From Fluviibacter phosphoraccumulans_A (GTDB lineage: Bacteria; Pseudomonadota; Gammaproteobacteria; Burkholderiales; Rhodocyclaceae), in assembly GCA_036287865.1 (NCBI GenBank), contig CP126743.1, positions 744,001 to 808,000 of the forward strand: DNA of 64,000 bases. The letters are read 5' to 3'. Positions within the stretch are counted from its first letter, which is position 1; each line of letters starts with the position of its first letter. The position numbers were made by a program, and so were the translations under genes. The notes beneath the pieces were generated by a model. It searched no databases, was not told the origin of the DNA, and saw only the letters and a program-made list of their open reading frames with translations. Below are positions 1 through 9,423 of this stretch, piece after piece.

Positions 1-293
1 ATATCACCCAGGCGTGCCTGGTGGCGGCAAAGCCAGGCAAACTGGTTGGGCTGCTCGGTGTACTCGGGGGTTACCGGTAAACCAGCTTCCTGGCCGATGT
101 GCTCAATAAACTGCGCCATGCGGGCCTTAGCCAACTCGGCTGGTGTAGTGCTTTGGCCATCCAGTTCAGCACAGGTCAGATCCCAGAGCGCTTTGGCGCG
201 CGTCTCGCTGATATGGGCGCGATGGGCGAACCAGGGCAGTACCTCTGGGTAAGCGGGTGACACGATAACGTTATGATTTTTATGTTTTTTCAT
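1..293 (-). CDS. Unidentified protein, N-terminal part only
   Basis: The minus-strand frame starts with ATG at 293 and stays open to the window edge, giving about 97 residues (start MKKHKNHNVIVSPAYPEVLP). An AGGGG stretch lies 8 nt before the start, a usable ribosome binding site. The visible part is soluble, has no signal peptide or membrane segment, and is rich in Ala, Glu, Gln, His and Trp. It is divergent from uvrD across about 200 bp. I do not recognise the family and assign no function. Confidence is in the frame, not the role. Confidence 0.6.
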   Translation of the reverse strand, partial: MKKHKNHNVIVSPAYPEVLPWFAHRAHISETRAKALWDLTCAELDGQSTTPAELAKARMAQFIEHIGQEAGLPVTPEYTEQPNQFAWLCRHQARLGD

Positions 294-417
294 GTTTTTA
301 CCCCTGGGGGCAATGGCGGATGGCCATCAGTTTTTTATGCAAACGATCTTTTTGTAAAAGAAGGTTTGTTGCACCGCATAACATTATGGAGGGTATAACG
401 CCGGATTTCAAGATTTG

Positions 418-447
418 TTGACGTCTTCTGAAAAAATCTTTTATTAC
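418..447 (+). promoter_or_regulatory. Probable sigma70 promoter of uvrD
   Basis: TTGACG at 418-423 is a near-consensus -35. A -10 of TTATTA (441-446) or TATTAC (442-447) follows after 17 or 18 bp. It lies 44 bp before the GTG start of uvrD on an otherwise AT-rich stretch. Seen in sequence only. Confidence 0.5.
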
Positions 448-490
448 AGGGCGTTATGAAAACAGAATCCTTTGGCCGGATAATACGGGT

Positions 491-2791
491 GTGAATTTGC
501 CGCCATCCCCCTCCGTTGCTGCCACTTCGATACCCGATGCCTTTGGCGGCCCGGTTGGGTCGTCTGTCGGTGCGGCTGCTGCTCAACGGGAACATCCACT
601 ACTCAATGGCTTGAATGAGCCGCAAAGGCAGGCGGTGTGTTTACCTGCTGAGCATGGATTAATTCTGGCCGGGGCTGGTTCGGGCAAGACGCGGGTGCTG
701 ACCACGCGCATTGCCTGGTTGATGCAAACAAGGCAGGTGTCGCCTCAGGGCATTCTGGCGGTCACCTTTACCAACAAAACCGCGCGCGAGATGTTGACGC
801 GCTTGTCGGCCATGGTGCCGATTAATGTGCGCAGCCTGTGGGTAGGTACATTTCACGGCTTATGTCACCGCCTTTTACGCACCCACTGGCGGGCTGCGCG
901 CTTGCCGGAAACCTTTCAGATTCTCGATACCGGGGATCAGCAGGCGGCGATTAAACGATTGATCAAGGCGATGGGCGTTGATGAAGAGCGTTTCCCGGCG
1001 CGCGACATGATGCATTACATCAATGCGTTCAAGGAGCAGGGTATCCGCTCAGGCCAAGCCGAAGCGCACGATGCCCATACGCGACGCAAGGTGGAGATTT
1101 ACGCCGAGTATGAAGCGCAATGTCAGCGGGAAGGCGCGGTCGATTTTGCCGAGCTGCTGTTGCGCGCTTATGAGTTGCTGCAACAGGACGAAGCATTGCG
1201 TGTGCATTACCAGCAGCGTTTCCGCCACATTCTGGTCGATGAGTTTCAGGATACGAATCCATTGCAGTATGCCTGGCTACAGTTGTTGTGCGGTCCGCAA
1301 ACGGTCATTTTTGCCGTGGGCGATGATGACCAGTCGATCTACGCATTCCGTGGTGCGGATGTTGCCAATATGCGGGCCTTTGAGCGGAATTACGCCAAAG
1401 GCAATGTGATTCGCCTCGAGCAGAACTACCGCTCGCACGGCAATATCCTGACGGCAGCGAATGCGCTTATCACGAATAATGCAGACCGGCTTGGCAAAAA
1501 CCTCTGGACGGATGCCGGCGAGGGCGAGTTGATTCGCGTCTTCCAAGGCGTGTCAGACCTGGATGAAGCCCGCTACATTGTTGATGAAATTAAAGAGCTG
1601 ACGCGTGAAGGTTTGCCGCGTCACCAGATGGCGTTGCTTTACCGCTCGAATGCGCAGTCCCGTGTGTTGGAGCACGCGTTATTTCAAGCGGGCATTGCCT
1701 ATCGTGTTTATGGTGGCTTGCGCTTCTTCGAACGTCAGGAAGTGAAACACGCGCTGGCCTATCTGCGTTTGATCGCCAATCAGGATGACGATACAGCTTT
1801 CCTGCGTGTGGTGAATTTCCCGACGCGCGGTATTGGTGCGCGTAGCCTGGAGGCATTGCAGGTCGAGGCGCGCCAGCTTAATAGCAGCTTATACAACGCA
1901 GCGGCGAGTCTCACGGGTAAGGCCGGAACAGCTGTTGGTCAGTTCATCCGTTTGATCGAAGGTTTGCGTACGGAGACAACAGGTCTGACTTTGCCCGAGG
2001 TAATTGATCACCTGCTGGATCGTTCCGGGTTGCGTCAGCATTACCAGGCAGAAAAGGATGGCCAGGATCGCCTGGAAAACCTGGAAGAATTGGTCAATGC
2101 GGCAGCAACCTTTGCCGAAGATCCGGAAGCCTTGCACAACATTGATCGCGAAACCGGTGAGGCCACCAATTTGCTGGCGGACTTTCTTGCGCATGCGGCA
2201 TTAGAAGCGGGCGAACATCAGGTCGGAGATCAGGATGAAGCGGTTCAGTTAATGACCGTGCATTCGGCCAAGGGGCTGGAGTTTTCGGCGGTATTTATTG
2301 TGGGCTTGGAGCAAGGCTTGTTCCCACACGAAAATGCCATGATGGCACGCGATGGTCTCGAAGAAGAGCGTCGTCTAATGTATGTCGCCATTACGCGCGC
2401 ACGACAGCGTTTGTATCTCTGTCACGCACAAACGCGAATGTTGCATGGGCAAACCCGTTATTGTCTGCTGTCTTCGTTTCTCGATGAGTTGCCAGAAGCG
2501 CTCTTGCAGCGCATTAATACCGTGCCGGCCTGGTCTGCCGGTAGTTACAACACGGGCTGGTCAGACGCGCCCGCCGTGGATATGGCGACGCGTGTTTCAG
2601 CACGTGCCGCAGGCGCTGCGGAAAGCGCCGGTGGATTCCATGTGGGGCAGAGCGTGGTGCATGCCAAGTTTGGTGCCGGTATGATTCTGTCAGCAGAAGG
2701 CCGCGGTGATGAAGCGCGTGTGCAGGTACGGTTCGGTCAAGCGGGCACCAAATGGTTGGCGTTGGCTTATGCCAAGCTGGAGGCAGCATGA
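491..2791 (+). CDS. uvrD: DNA helicase II, UvrD/PcrA type
   Basis: Superfamily 1A 3'-5' helicase that unwinds DNA in nucleotide excision and mismatch repair. All motifs are visible: Walker A GAGSGKT at residues 61-67, motif II DEFQDTNPLQ near 250, motif III GDDDQSIYAFRGA, motif V with TVHSAKGLEF, and motif VI YVAITRARQR near 628. The C-terminus has the usual low-conservation tail with a Tudor-like VVHAKFGAG segment. At 766 residues it is somewhat longer than the usual 720-730 because of an extra 35 residues rich in Ala, Pro and Ser before the helicase core. The GTG start has no clear ribosome binding site; a 12-codon ORF (456-494) with a better site overlaps it. Its stop overlaps the dgt start as ATGA. 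Confidence 0.95.
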   Translation: MNLPPSPSVAATSIPDAFGGPVGSSVGAAAAQREHPLLNGLNEPQRQAVCLPAEHGLILAGAGSGKTRVLTTRIAWLMQTRQVSPQGILAVTFTNKTAREMLTRLSAMVPINVRSLWVGTFHGLCHRLLRTHWRAARLPETFQILDTGDQQAAIKRLIKAMGVDEERFPARDMMHYINAFKEQGIRSGQAEAHDAHTRRKVEIYAEYEAQCQREGAVDFAELLLRAYELLQQDEALRVHYQQRFRHILVDEFQDTNPLQYAWLQLLCGPQTVIFAVGDDDQSIYAFRGADVANMRAFERNYAKGNVIRLEQNYRSHGNILTAANALITNNADRLGKNLWTDAGEGELIRVFQGVSDLDEARYIVDEIKELTREGLPRHQMALLYRSNAQSRVLEHALFQAGIAYRVYGGLRFFERQEVKHALAYLRLIANQDDDTAFLRVVNFPTRGIGARSLEALQVEARQLNSSLYNAAASLTGKAGTAVGQFIRLIEGLRTETTGLTLPEVIDHLLDRSGLRQHYQAEKDGQDRLENLEELVNAAATFAEDPEALHNIDRETGEATNLLADFLAHAALEAGEHQVGDQDEAVQLMTVHSAKGLEFSAVFIVGLEQGLFPHENAMMARDGLEEERRLMYVAITRARQRLYLCHAQTRMLHGQTRYCLLSSFLDELPEALLQRINTVPAWSAGSYNTGWSDAPAVDMATRVSARAAGAAESAGGFHVGQSVVHAKFGAGMILSAEGRGDEARVQVRFGQAGTKWLALAYAKLEAA

Positions 2792-4119
2792 TGAATACGC
2801 AGGAACGTTGGCTGAAGCTGCTATCGCCTGAGCGGCTGGGTGCAAGTACGGAGCATGCCGTTGGACACTCGCCTGATCGTAGCCGGTTTCAGCAGGATTA
2901 CGACCGCATTGTCTTCACATCCGCGTTGCGTCGCCTGAAAGATAAAACACAGGTCTTTCCCTTGGCGCAAAGCGATTATGTGCGCACACGATTGACGCAC
3001 AGTCTGGAAGCATCTTGTGTGGGGCGTTCATTGGGATCTATGGTGGGGCGCGCGATTGTAGATCGCCATGGTTTGGCACCCGAGGTGCACCCATCGGATT
3101 TTGGTGCAGTGGTTGCCGCCGCTTGCCTGGCGCACGATATCGGTAACCCGCCTTTTGGGCATGCCGGTGAAGACGCGATGCGCGCCTGGTTTGCCTCGCA
3201 CAGTGCCTACCTTGCCGGATTGGATCCGGATCAAAGCGCCGATTTACTGAATTACGAAGGTAATGCGCAGGGCTTTCGGATTCTGACGCATTTGCAGAAT
3301 CCGACGAATCCGGGTGGGTTGCAATTAACCTGTGCTGTGCTGGCTACCTTTGCAAAATACCCACGTCGCTCTCATCTGACCGAACCATTGGCGGGAAAAA
3401 GTGCCCGCAAGTTTGGTTACTTCCAGGCAGAAGCCGGTTTGTTTGCCGAGGTGGCAGACACCGTGGGTTTGATGCCACGCTCCGAAGGTGCTTGGTTCCG
3501 CCACCCGCTGACCTTCCTGGTAGAAGCGGCAGATGACACGTGTTATCTGGTAGTAGATATTGAAGATGGTGTGCAGCAGGGTTGTGTATCACCTGAGCAA
3601 GCGGAAGAGTTGCTGCTCGATCTGGCTGGCGGCATAGAAGCGGCATCACGATTGAAGCATCTGGCAGACCCGAAGCGCCGCATAGAATATTTGCGTGCAC
3701 GTGCGATTAGTCGCCTGGTGGATGAGGCCGCGCGCATCTTCCTTGAAAACGAAGCGGCCATACTGGATGTGAGTTTTGATCATGCCTTGTTTGATGTCTC
3801 GCCGATCAGTGAGAGTTTGCACAAGGTGCGCAAGGTGGCTGAAGAACAGATTTATAACGCCCGCCAGGTGATGGAAGTGATGGCGGCTGGTTATGAAGTT
3901 ATTAGTGGCCTGCTAGATGGTTATGTCGATGGTGCTTGCGGCCCGCAGACTGCGCGCAACCGTGTCTGGGCGAATCTGTTGCCTGCGGATTTTGATCAAA
4001 CCGCTGGTGAGAGCAATTACCTGCGCCTGTTGCAGGTAGCCGATATGATCGCGGGTATGACAGATTCGTACGCGGTTTCAGCGTATCGTCGTTTGAAGGG
4101 AATCGAGCTGCCGGGTTAA
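2788..4119 (+). CDS. dgt: Deoxyguanosinetriphosphate triphosphohydrolase (dGTPase)
   Basis: HD-domain hydrolase that cleaves dGTP, and perhaps other dNTPs, to the nucleoside and tripolyphosphate, limiting dNTP pools. HD metal ligands are visible: the His of RLTHSLEA near residue 70 and the HD pair of HDIGNPPFGHAG near 116. The length of 443 residues fits the family. ATG 2788 overlaps the uvrD stop; ATG 2791 is equally possible and sits 7 nt after GGAGG (2779-2783). dnaE follows after 6 bp, so uvrD-dgt-dnaE looks like one transcript joining repair, dNTP control and replication. Confidence 0.93.
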   Translation: MMNTQERWLKLLSPERLGASTEHAVGHSPDRSRFQQDYDRIVFTSALRRLKDKTQVFPLAQSDYVRTRLTHSLEASCVGRSLGSMVGRAIVDRHGLAPEVHPSDFGAVVAAACLAHDIGNPPFGHAGEDAMRAWFASHSAYLAGLDPDQSADLLNYEGNAQGFRILTHLQNPTNPGGLQLTCAVLATFAKYPRRSHLTEPLAGKSARKFGYFQAEAGLFAEVADTVGLMPRSEGAWFRHPLTFLVEAADDTCYLVVDIEDGVQQGCVSPEQAEELLLDLAGGIEAASRLKHLADPKRRIEYLRARAISRLVDEAARIFLENEAAILDVSFDHALFDVSPISESLHKVRKVAEEQIYNARQVMEVMAAGYEVISGLLDGYVDGACGPQTARNRVWANLLPADFDQTAGESNYLRLLQVADMIAGMTDSYAVSAYRRLKGIELPG

Positions 4120-4125
4120 CCGGAT

Positions 4126-7100
4126 GTGCGGTATTTGATGTTGCCTGATTTCGTTCACCTGCGCCTACATTCCGAATACTCGATTACGGATGGTGTTGTC
4201 CGTATCGATAAGGCAGTGTCGCGCGCGCGAGATGATGGGCAACCCGCGCTGGCGCTGACCGATCTGGGCAATGCCTTCGGGTTGGTCAAGTTCTATCAGG
4301 CGGCGCGAAAAGCCGGTGTGAAGCCGCTGCTCGGTGCCGATATCTGGGTAGGTGATCCGCAGGAACCGGATGACGCATCACGTTTGTTGTTGTTATGTCG
4401 AAACAACGACGGCTATCGTCAGCTCTGTGAATTGCTGAGCAGGGGCGCACTGGTCCAAGGCCGGCGTGAACGGGTGGTGCTTGATCCCGTTTGGTTTGAC
4501 GAAGTGGGTTGCGAAGGTCTGATAGCCTTATCTGGGGCTGCCGAAGGGGATGTGGGTAAGGCCATTCTGCAAGGGCGGCTGGATGAAGCAACGCTCATAG
4601 CAACCGCCTGGAAGAAGCGTTTCGGTAGCGGCTATTACCTGGAGGTACAGCGTTACGGGCATCCTGATGAAGAGACGCTGGTAACGCAAACGGCGTTGCT
4701 ATCACTGGATGTGGATGTGCCCTTGGTGGCTACGCATCCGGTGCAGTTTCTTGATCGCGATGATTTTCGGGCGCACGATGCGCGTGTCTGTATTGCCACA
4801 GGTTATACGCTGGCCGATAAACGCCGGCTGCGTGTTTTTACAGAGCAACAGTATTTTCAAACGCGTGCCGATATGGCCGAGCGTTTTTCGGATTTGCCGC
4901 AGGCGCTGACCAATAGTTTTGAGGTGGCGCGGCGCTGTAATGTGACGCTAACCTTAGGCAAGAGTTTCCTGCCCGATTTTCCAACGCCGAATGGTGAAGG
5001 CCTGGATGAGTTTCTGGTAGCTGAGGCACGCCGCGGTCTCGTATTGCGCTTGCAACAACTTTATTCCGACGAAGCGGTGCGCGCTGCGCGTCAGGCGGAA
5101 TACGATGATCGTCTGGATTTTGAGTGCCAGACTATTATTCAGATGGGGTTCCCTGGTTACTTCCTGATCGTGGCCGACTTCATTAATTGGGCAAAGAATA
5201 ATGGTGTGCCCGTAGGCCCTGGCCGGGGATCCGGTGCCGGTTCGTTGGTGGCCTACTCCTTGGGCATTACCGATCTGGATCCGCTGGCTTACGCATTGCT
5301 CTTCGAACGATTCCTCAATCCGGAACGCGTATCGATGCCTGACTTTGATATCGACTTCTGTCAGGACAATCGCTGGAAGGTGATTGAATACGTTCGCGAG
5401 AAATACGGGGCAGATGCCGTGTCGCAAATTGCGACCTTTGGCACGATGTCTTCGAAGGCGGTGATTCGTGATGTGGGTCGCGTGCTCGATTTGCCCTATA
5501 ACTTCTGTGATCAGCTATCCAAGCTGATACCGGTTGTGCAGAACCGGCCGGTTTCCCTGGCGGAGGCACTCTCAGCTGAGCCGCAGTTGCAGGAGCGCTA
5601 TGAGCGTGAAGAAGAGGTCAAAGAACTCTTCACCCTGGCGAACAAGCTCGAAGATCTGACGCGTAACGTGGGCATGCACGCCGGTGGTGTATTGATTGCG
5701 CCGGGCAAGCTCACTGATTTCTGCCCACTGTATACGCAGCCTGGTGGTGATTCGGTGGTGAGTCAGTACGACAAAGACGATGTTGAAAAAGTCGGCCTCG
5801 TTAAGTTTGACTTTCTGGGCTTGCGTAACCTGACGATTATTGAGTTGGCGCTGGATTACGTAGCGCGCCTGACGGGCAAACGCCCGGATTTGAATGCTCT
5901 TGCCTTTGATGACCCGAAGGCCTATCAGATTCTTAAAGATGCCAATACCACCGCCATCTTCCAGGTGGAATCGGAGGGCATGAAGAAGCTGCTGAAGAAG
6001 CTGGCACCAGATCGTTTTGAAGACATCGTTGCTGTGCTCGCACTTTACCGCCCGGGTCCGTTAGGCTCGGGCATGGTGGACGACTTTATTCTGCGTAAAA
6101 AGGGTTTGCAGAAGATCGACTATTTCCATGAGTCGCTCAAGGCCTGTTTAACGCCAACCTATGGTGTGATCGTGTATCAGGAACAGGTGATGCAGATCTC
6201 GCAGCTTATTGGGCGTTACACGCTCGGCGCTGCAGATATGTTGCGTCGGGCGATGGGTAAGAAAAAACCCGAAGAGATGGCTGAGTATCGCGATATCTTC
6301 CGTGAGGGGGCCAAGCAGAATGAGATTGATGAGCGGCTAGCAATGCAGCTGTTCGATCTGATGGAAAAGTTTGCCGAGTACGGGTTTAATAAATCACATA
6401 CCGCTGCATATGCGGTGGTGACGTATCACACGGCCTGGCTCAAAGCCCATCATGCCGCAGCATTCATGGCGGCAACCTTGTCATCGGATATGGATAACAC
6501 CGACACGGTGAAGATTTTCCATGATGATGCAAAAGCAAACGGCCTGACTATTCTTGGCCCGGATGTAAATCATTCCGAATTCAGATTCGCGCCTGTTGAT
6601 GCGAAGACCATTCGTTACGGCCTCGGGGCAGTGAAGGGCACGGGTGAGAACGCCGTTAATGCCATCATCGCGGCACGTACGAGCGGCGGCCCGTTTAAAG
6701 ACATTTTTGATTTCTGTCAGCGCGTAGATCGGCGCGTGGTGAATCGTCGTGCGATGGAAGCCCTGGTGCGTGCGGGTGCCTTTGATGCCCTCGATGCAGA
6801 ACGTTCGCGGGTGCTGTCGCAAGTGTCGCTGGCTGTAGAAACGGCAGAACAGACCGCAGCTAACGCACATCAGAATAGCCTGTTTGGTATGGATGATTTA
6901 TCCGCGCCACAGTCGCCTCCGGATGCGGGCGGTAACGATGCGCAGAACTATCCACGTTGGACAGATCGGCAGCGCCTCATTGAAGAAAAAGCGGCCTTGG
7001 GTTTCTTTTTCTCGGCACACCCTTTTGATATCGTACGTGCGGAAGTGCGCCCGATGTGCCAGACGCCGATCGGTCGACTGGAGGCCGGCCGTGATGCGAC

Positions 7101-7650
7101 CTTAGTGGCCGGCATCGTGACGGATGTGCGCACGCAGATGACGCGCCGGGGCAAGATGGCCTTCGTGACGCTGGACGATGGTAACGGCCGGATTGAAGCA
7201 GCGGTATTTAGCGAACTATTCGATGCGCAACGTCATAAGTTGCGGATGGATGAACTGTTGCTCGTTGAGGGCAAGGTGAGTCGCGACGAATTCCGCGACG
7301 CCTTGAAGCTTGGCGTTGATCGTCTGATGACTTTTAACGAAGCGCGTGCGCAATGGGCGCAAGGCCTGGAGCTCGATCTACGCGGTATTGATATTCGTAC
7401 GTTGGGCGGCGTTCGTCGTTTGTACGATTTATTGCAGCCCTTTGCCCAGTTGACCGAATCGGCAACGGGCGGTCGCGGTTGCCCGGTGTCGTTGCGTTAC
7501 AGCAATGGCACTGCTGAAGCCGTGCTGGAGGTGGGTAACGGGTTACGTGTGCGCCCCGATACTGACCTGATTGATGGCTTACGCAGCTTGCTCGGTAGCG
7601 ACCGGGTCCGACTGGATTATCAGCTGGGCGCGCAGCAGCGCGTCCGTTAG
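4126..7650 (+). CDS. dnaE: DNA polymerase III alpha subunit
   Basis: Replicative C-family polymerase, 1174 residues, full length. An N-terminal PHP domain begins with FVHLRLHSEYS. The glycine-rich GPGRGSGAGSLVAYSLG lies near residue 365, and the catalytic PDFDIDF aspartates near 405. A helix-hairpin-helix region is followed by a C-terminal OB fold (VTDVRTQMTRRGKMAFVTL, about 995-1015). The start is GTG 4126 or ATG 4138; the second begins MLPDFVHLRLHS and suits the family well. Its last 72 bp overlap the end of the convergent sulP gene. Confidence 0.96.
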   Translation: MRYLMLPDFVHLRLHSEYSITDGVVRIDKAVSRARDDGQPALALTDLGNAFGLVKFYQAARKAGVKPLLGADIWVGDPQEPDDASRLLLLCRNNDGYRQLCELLSRGALVQGRRERVVLDPVWFDEVGCEGLIALSGAAEGDVGKAILQGRLDEATLIATAWKKRFGSGYYLEVQRYGHPDEETLVTQTALLSLDVDVPLVATHPVQFLDRDDFRAHDARVCIATGYTLADKRRLRVFTEQQYFQTRADMAERFSDLPQALTNSFEVARRCNVTLTLGKSFLPDFPTPNGEGLDEFLVAEARRGLVLRLQQLYSDEAVRAARQAEYDDRLDFECQTIIQMGFPGYFLIVADFINWAKNNGVPVGPGRGSGAGSLVAYSLGITDLDPLAYALLFERFLNPERVSMPDFDIDFCQDNRWKVIEYVREKYGADAVSQIATFGTMSSKAVIRDVGRVLDLPYNFCDQLSKLIPVVQNRPVSLAEALSAEPQLQERYEREEEVKELFTLANKLEDLTRNVGMHAGGVLIAPGKLTDFCPLYTQPGGDSVVSQYDKDDVEKVGLVKFDFLGLRNLTIIELALDYVARLTGKRPDLNALAFDDPKAYQILKDANTTAIFQVESEGMKKLLKKLAPDRFEDIVAVLALYRPGPLGSGMVDDFILRKKGLQKIDYFHESLKACLTPTYGVIVYQEQVMQISQLIGRYTLGAADMLRRAMGKKKPEEMAEYRDIFREGAKQNEIDERLAMQLFDLMEKFAEYGFNKSHTAAYAVVTYHTAWLKAHHAAAFMAATLSSDMDNTDTVKIFHDDAKANGLTILGPDVNHSEFRFAPVDAKTIRYGLGAVKGTGENAVNAIIAARTSGGPFKDIFDFCQRVDRRVVNRRAMEALVRAGAFDALDAERSRVLSQVSLAVETAEQTAANAHQNSLFGMDDLSAPQSPPDAGGNDAQNYPRWTDRQRLIEEKAALGFFFSAHPFDIVRAEVRPMCQTPIGRLEAGRDATLVAGIVTDVRTQMTRRGKMAFVTLDDGNGRIEAAVFSELFDAQRHKLRMDELLLVEGKVSRDEFRDALKLGVDRLMTFNEARAQWAQGLELDLRGIDIRTLGGVRRLYDLLQPFAQLTESATGGRGCPVSLRYSNGTAEAVLEVGNGLRVRPDTDLIDGLRSLLGSDRVRLDYQLGAQQRVR

Positions 7651-9342
7651 ACTATGACTGATGCCCCGTGGGCCTAGGCTCTCGGCAAAGCCCGATCGAT
7701 CGATTATTGAAGCCGGTTGATTGTTGAGATTACAGATGATGAGCTGCCCCCCTTGTCTGTTCAGGGTGCGATTCAGTGTTTGCAGAATGTCGAGGCCGGT
7801 TGTATCTAGCGAGACTGTTTTCGACATATCGAGAATGAGGATACGGGTGTGATGGGTGGGGTCTGCCACTAAGGCTTCGAGTTTGCCGATCGATGCAAAG
7901 AACAACGATCCATAAATCTTATAGGCAGCAATGCGCGATACACCTTCATCGTCATTTAAGGCCCCCGAACCGTAATAGGCTTCCAGCGGAATGCGTTCAA
8001 TCTGGGTGAGGTCAGACATGCGATAGAGGTAGAACAGACAGGCCAGAATCATCCCTAGCTCTACGGCGAGTGTGAGGTCAAAGATCACCGTGACGATGAA
8101 GGTGGAGACCAGAATGATGCGATAGGGCATCGGGTAGCGCTTGAGAATGGCGAACTCGTGCCATTCACCCATGTTCCAGGCAACCAGCATCAGAATTGCA
8201 GACAGCGCAGGTAGTGGCACGTAGACCGCTGCAGGGGCGGCAATAACGACCACGAGCAACAAGGTGAGCGAGTGGAAAATACCCGAAAAGGGTGATCGGC
8301 CACCGGCGCGGACGTTGGTTGAGGTGCGGGCGATGGCACCAGTGGCTGCGAAGCCGCCAAACAGGGGCGCCACGATGTTGGCCAGGCCTTGTGCCATGAG
8401 TTCCTGATTCGGATCGTGGCGGTCATCAATGGCCGCATCGGCAACGCGGGCAGATAGTAGCGATTCGATGGCACCGAGTAATGCAATAGCGATTGCCGGC
8501 TGGATGAGCTGGTTCAGTGTGGATAATGAAAACGTAGGCAAGGCCAGCGCAGGAATATCCTGGGGGATGCCGCCGAATCTGGAGCCAATAGTTTCAACCG
8601 GGAAAGAAAAGGCAACCTGTAAGCCGGTTGCCACGAGCAGGAGCGCAAGTGGGCCGGGGATCTTGCCTAATGCGGGGATCCATTTTCCTGCCTGCTTATT
8701 CCAGAGGATGAGGGCGGCCAGGGAGAGTGCCGACATGAGAACCGTGGATGTTTGCATCGTCCCCGCGTATGCCCACAGTGTTTCCATACGCTCGAAGAAT
8801 TCGGCCGGCATATTAGGGATATTGAGCCCGAAGAGGTTTTTGATCTGGCTCATGAAGATCACAACGGCAATGCCATTGGTAAAGCCGATGACCACACTGA
8901 TGGGAATAAAACGAATCAGCACGCCCATTTTGGTGAGGCCCATGACAAAGAGCAGAATGCCCGCGATCATGGTGGCAACCATCAGGTTCTGAAAACCGTA
9001 AATGCTGACGATGCCGAAAACAATAGGAATAAATGCGCCGGTTGGGCCGCCTATCTGAACGCGTGAGCCACCAAGTAGCGAGATGATGAAGCCGGCAACA
9101 ATCGCGGTCCAGATACCAGCAGTGGGTGAGCAACCTGAAGCAATAGCAAAGGCAATCGCTAGGGGCAGGGCGAGCACACCCACAGTCACGCCGGCGGCAG
9201 CGTCTTTGGCCAGTTGTTCCGGCGTGTAATCTTTAAGGCAGTTGAGTAACTTCGGGTGGAAGCGGGCCAGCGGATACTTGCCAGTTGATTTACCAATAGC
9301 CTCTGCTGGCTGATTAGATCCTATGATCTCTGCCTCGCTCAT
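7579..9342 (-). CDS. SulP-family inorganic anion transporter with STAS domain
   Basis: Inner-membrane transporter of the SLC26/SulP family, 587 residues. It has a hydrophobic core of many membrane segments with the family motif IGGPTGAFIPIVFGI, then a cytoplasmic STAS domain (about 460-575) containing ILILDMSKTVSLDTTGLDIL. Substrates in this family include sulfate, bicarbonate and other anions; the sequence does not say which. ATG 9342 is chosen over the upstream GTG because GGAGGG sits at the right distance before it. The 3' end overlaps dnaE by 72 bp in the opposite direction. Confidence 0.9.
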   Translation of the reverse strand: MSEAEIIGSNQPAEAIGKSTGKYPLARFHPKLLNCLKDYTPEQLAKDAAAGVTVGVLALPLAIAFAIASGCSPTAGIWTAIVAGFIISLLGGSRVQIGGPTGAFIPIVFGIVSIYGFQNLMVATMIAGILLFVMGLTKMGVLIRFIPISVVIGFTNGIAVVIFMSQIKNLFGLNIPNMPAEFFERMETLWAYAGTMQTSTVLMSALSLAALILWNKQAGKWIPALGKIPGPLALLLVATGLQVAFSFPVETIGSRFGGIPQDIPALALPTFSLSTLNQLIQPAIAIALLGAIESLLSARVADAAIDDRHDPNQELMAQGLANIVAPLFGGFAATGAIARTSTNVRAGGRSPFSGIFHSLTLLLVVVIAAPAAVYVPLPALSAILMLVAWNMGEWHEFAILKRYPMPYRIILVSTFIVTVIFDLTLAVELGMILACLFYLYRMSDLTQIERIPLEAYYGSGALNDDEGVSRIAAYKIYGSLFFASIGKLEALVADPTHHTRILILDMSKTVSLDTTGLDILQTLNRTLNRQGGQLIICNLNNQPASIIDRSGFAESLGPRGISHSLTDALLRAQLIIQSDPVATEQAA

Positions 9343-9423
9343 ACACCCTCCACGGTGCGTATTGATGCGCACCCGGTCTTTTTGTGTTTGTGAGGACGCT
9401 TGAATTCCCTATAGTGTAACCGG

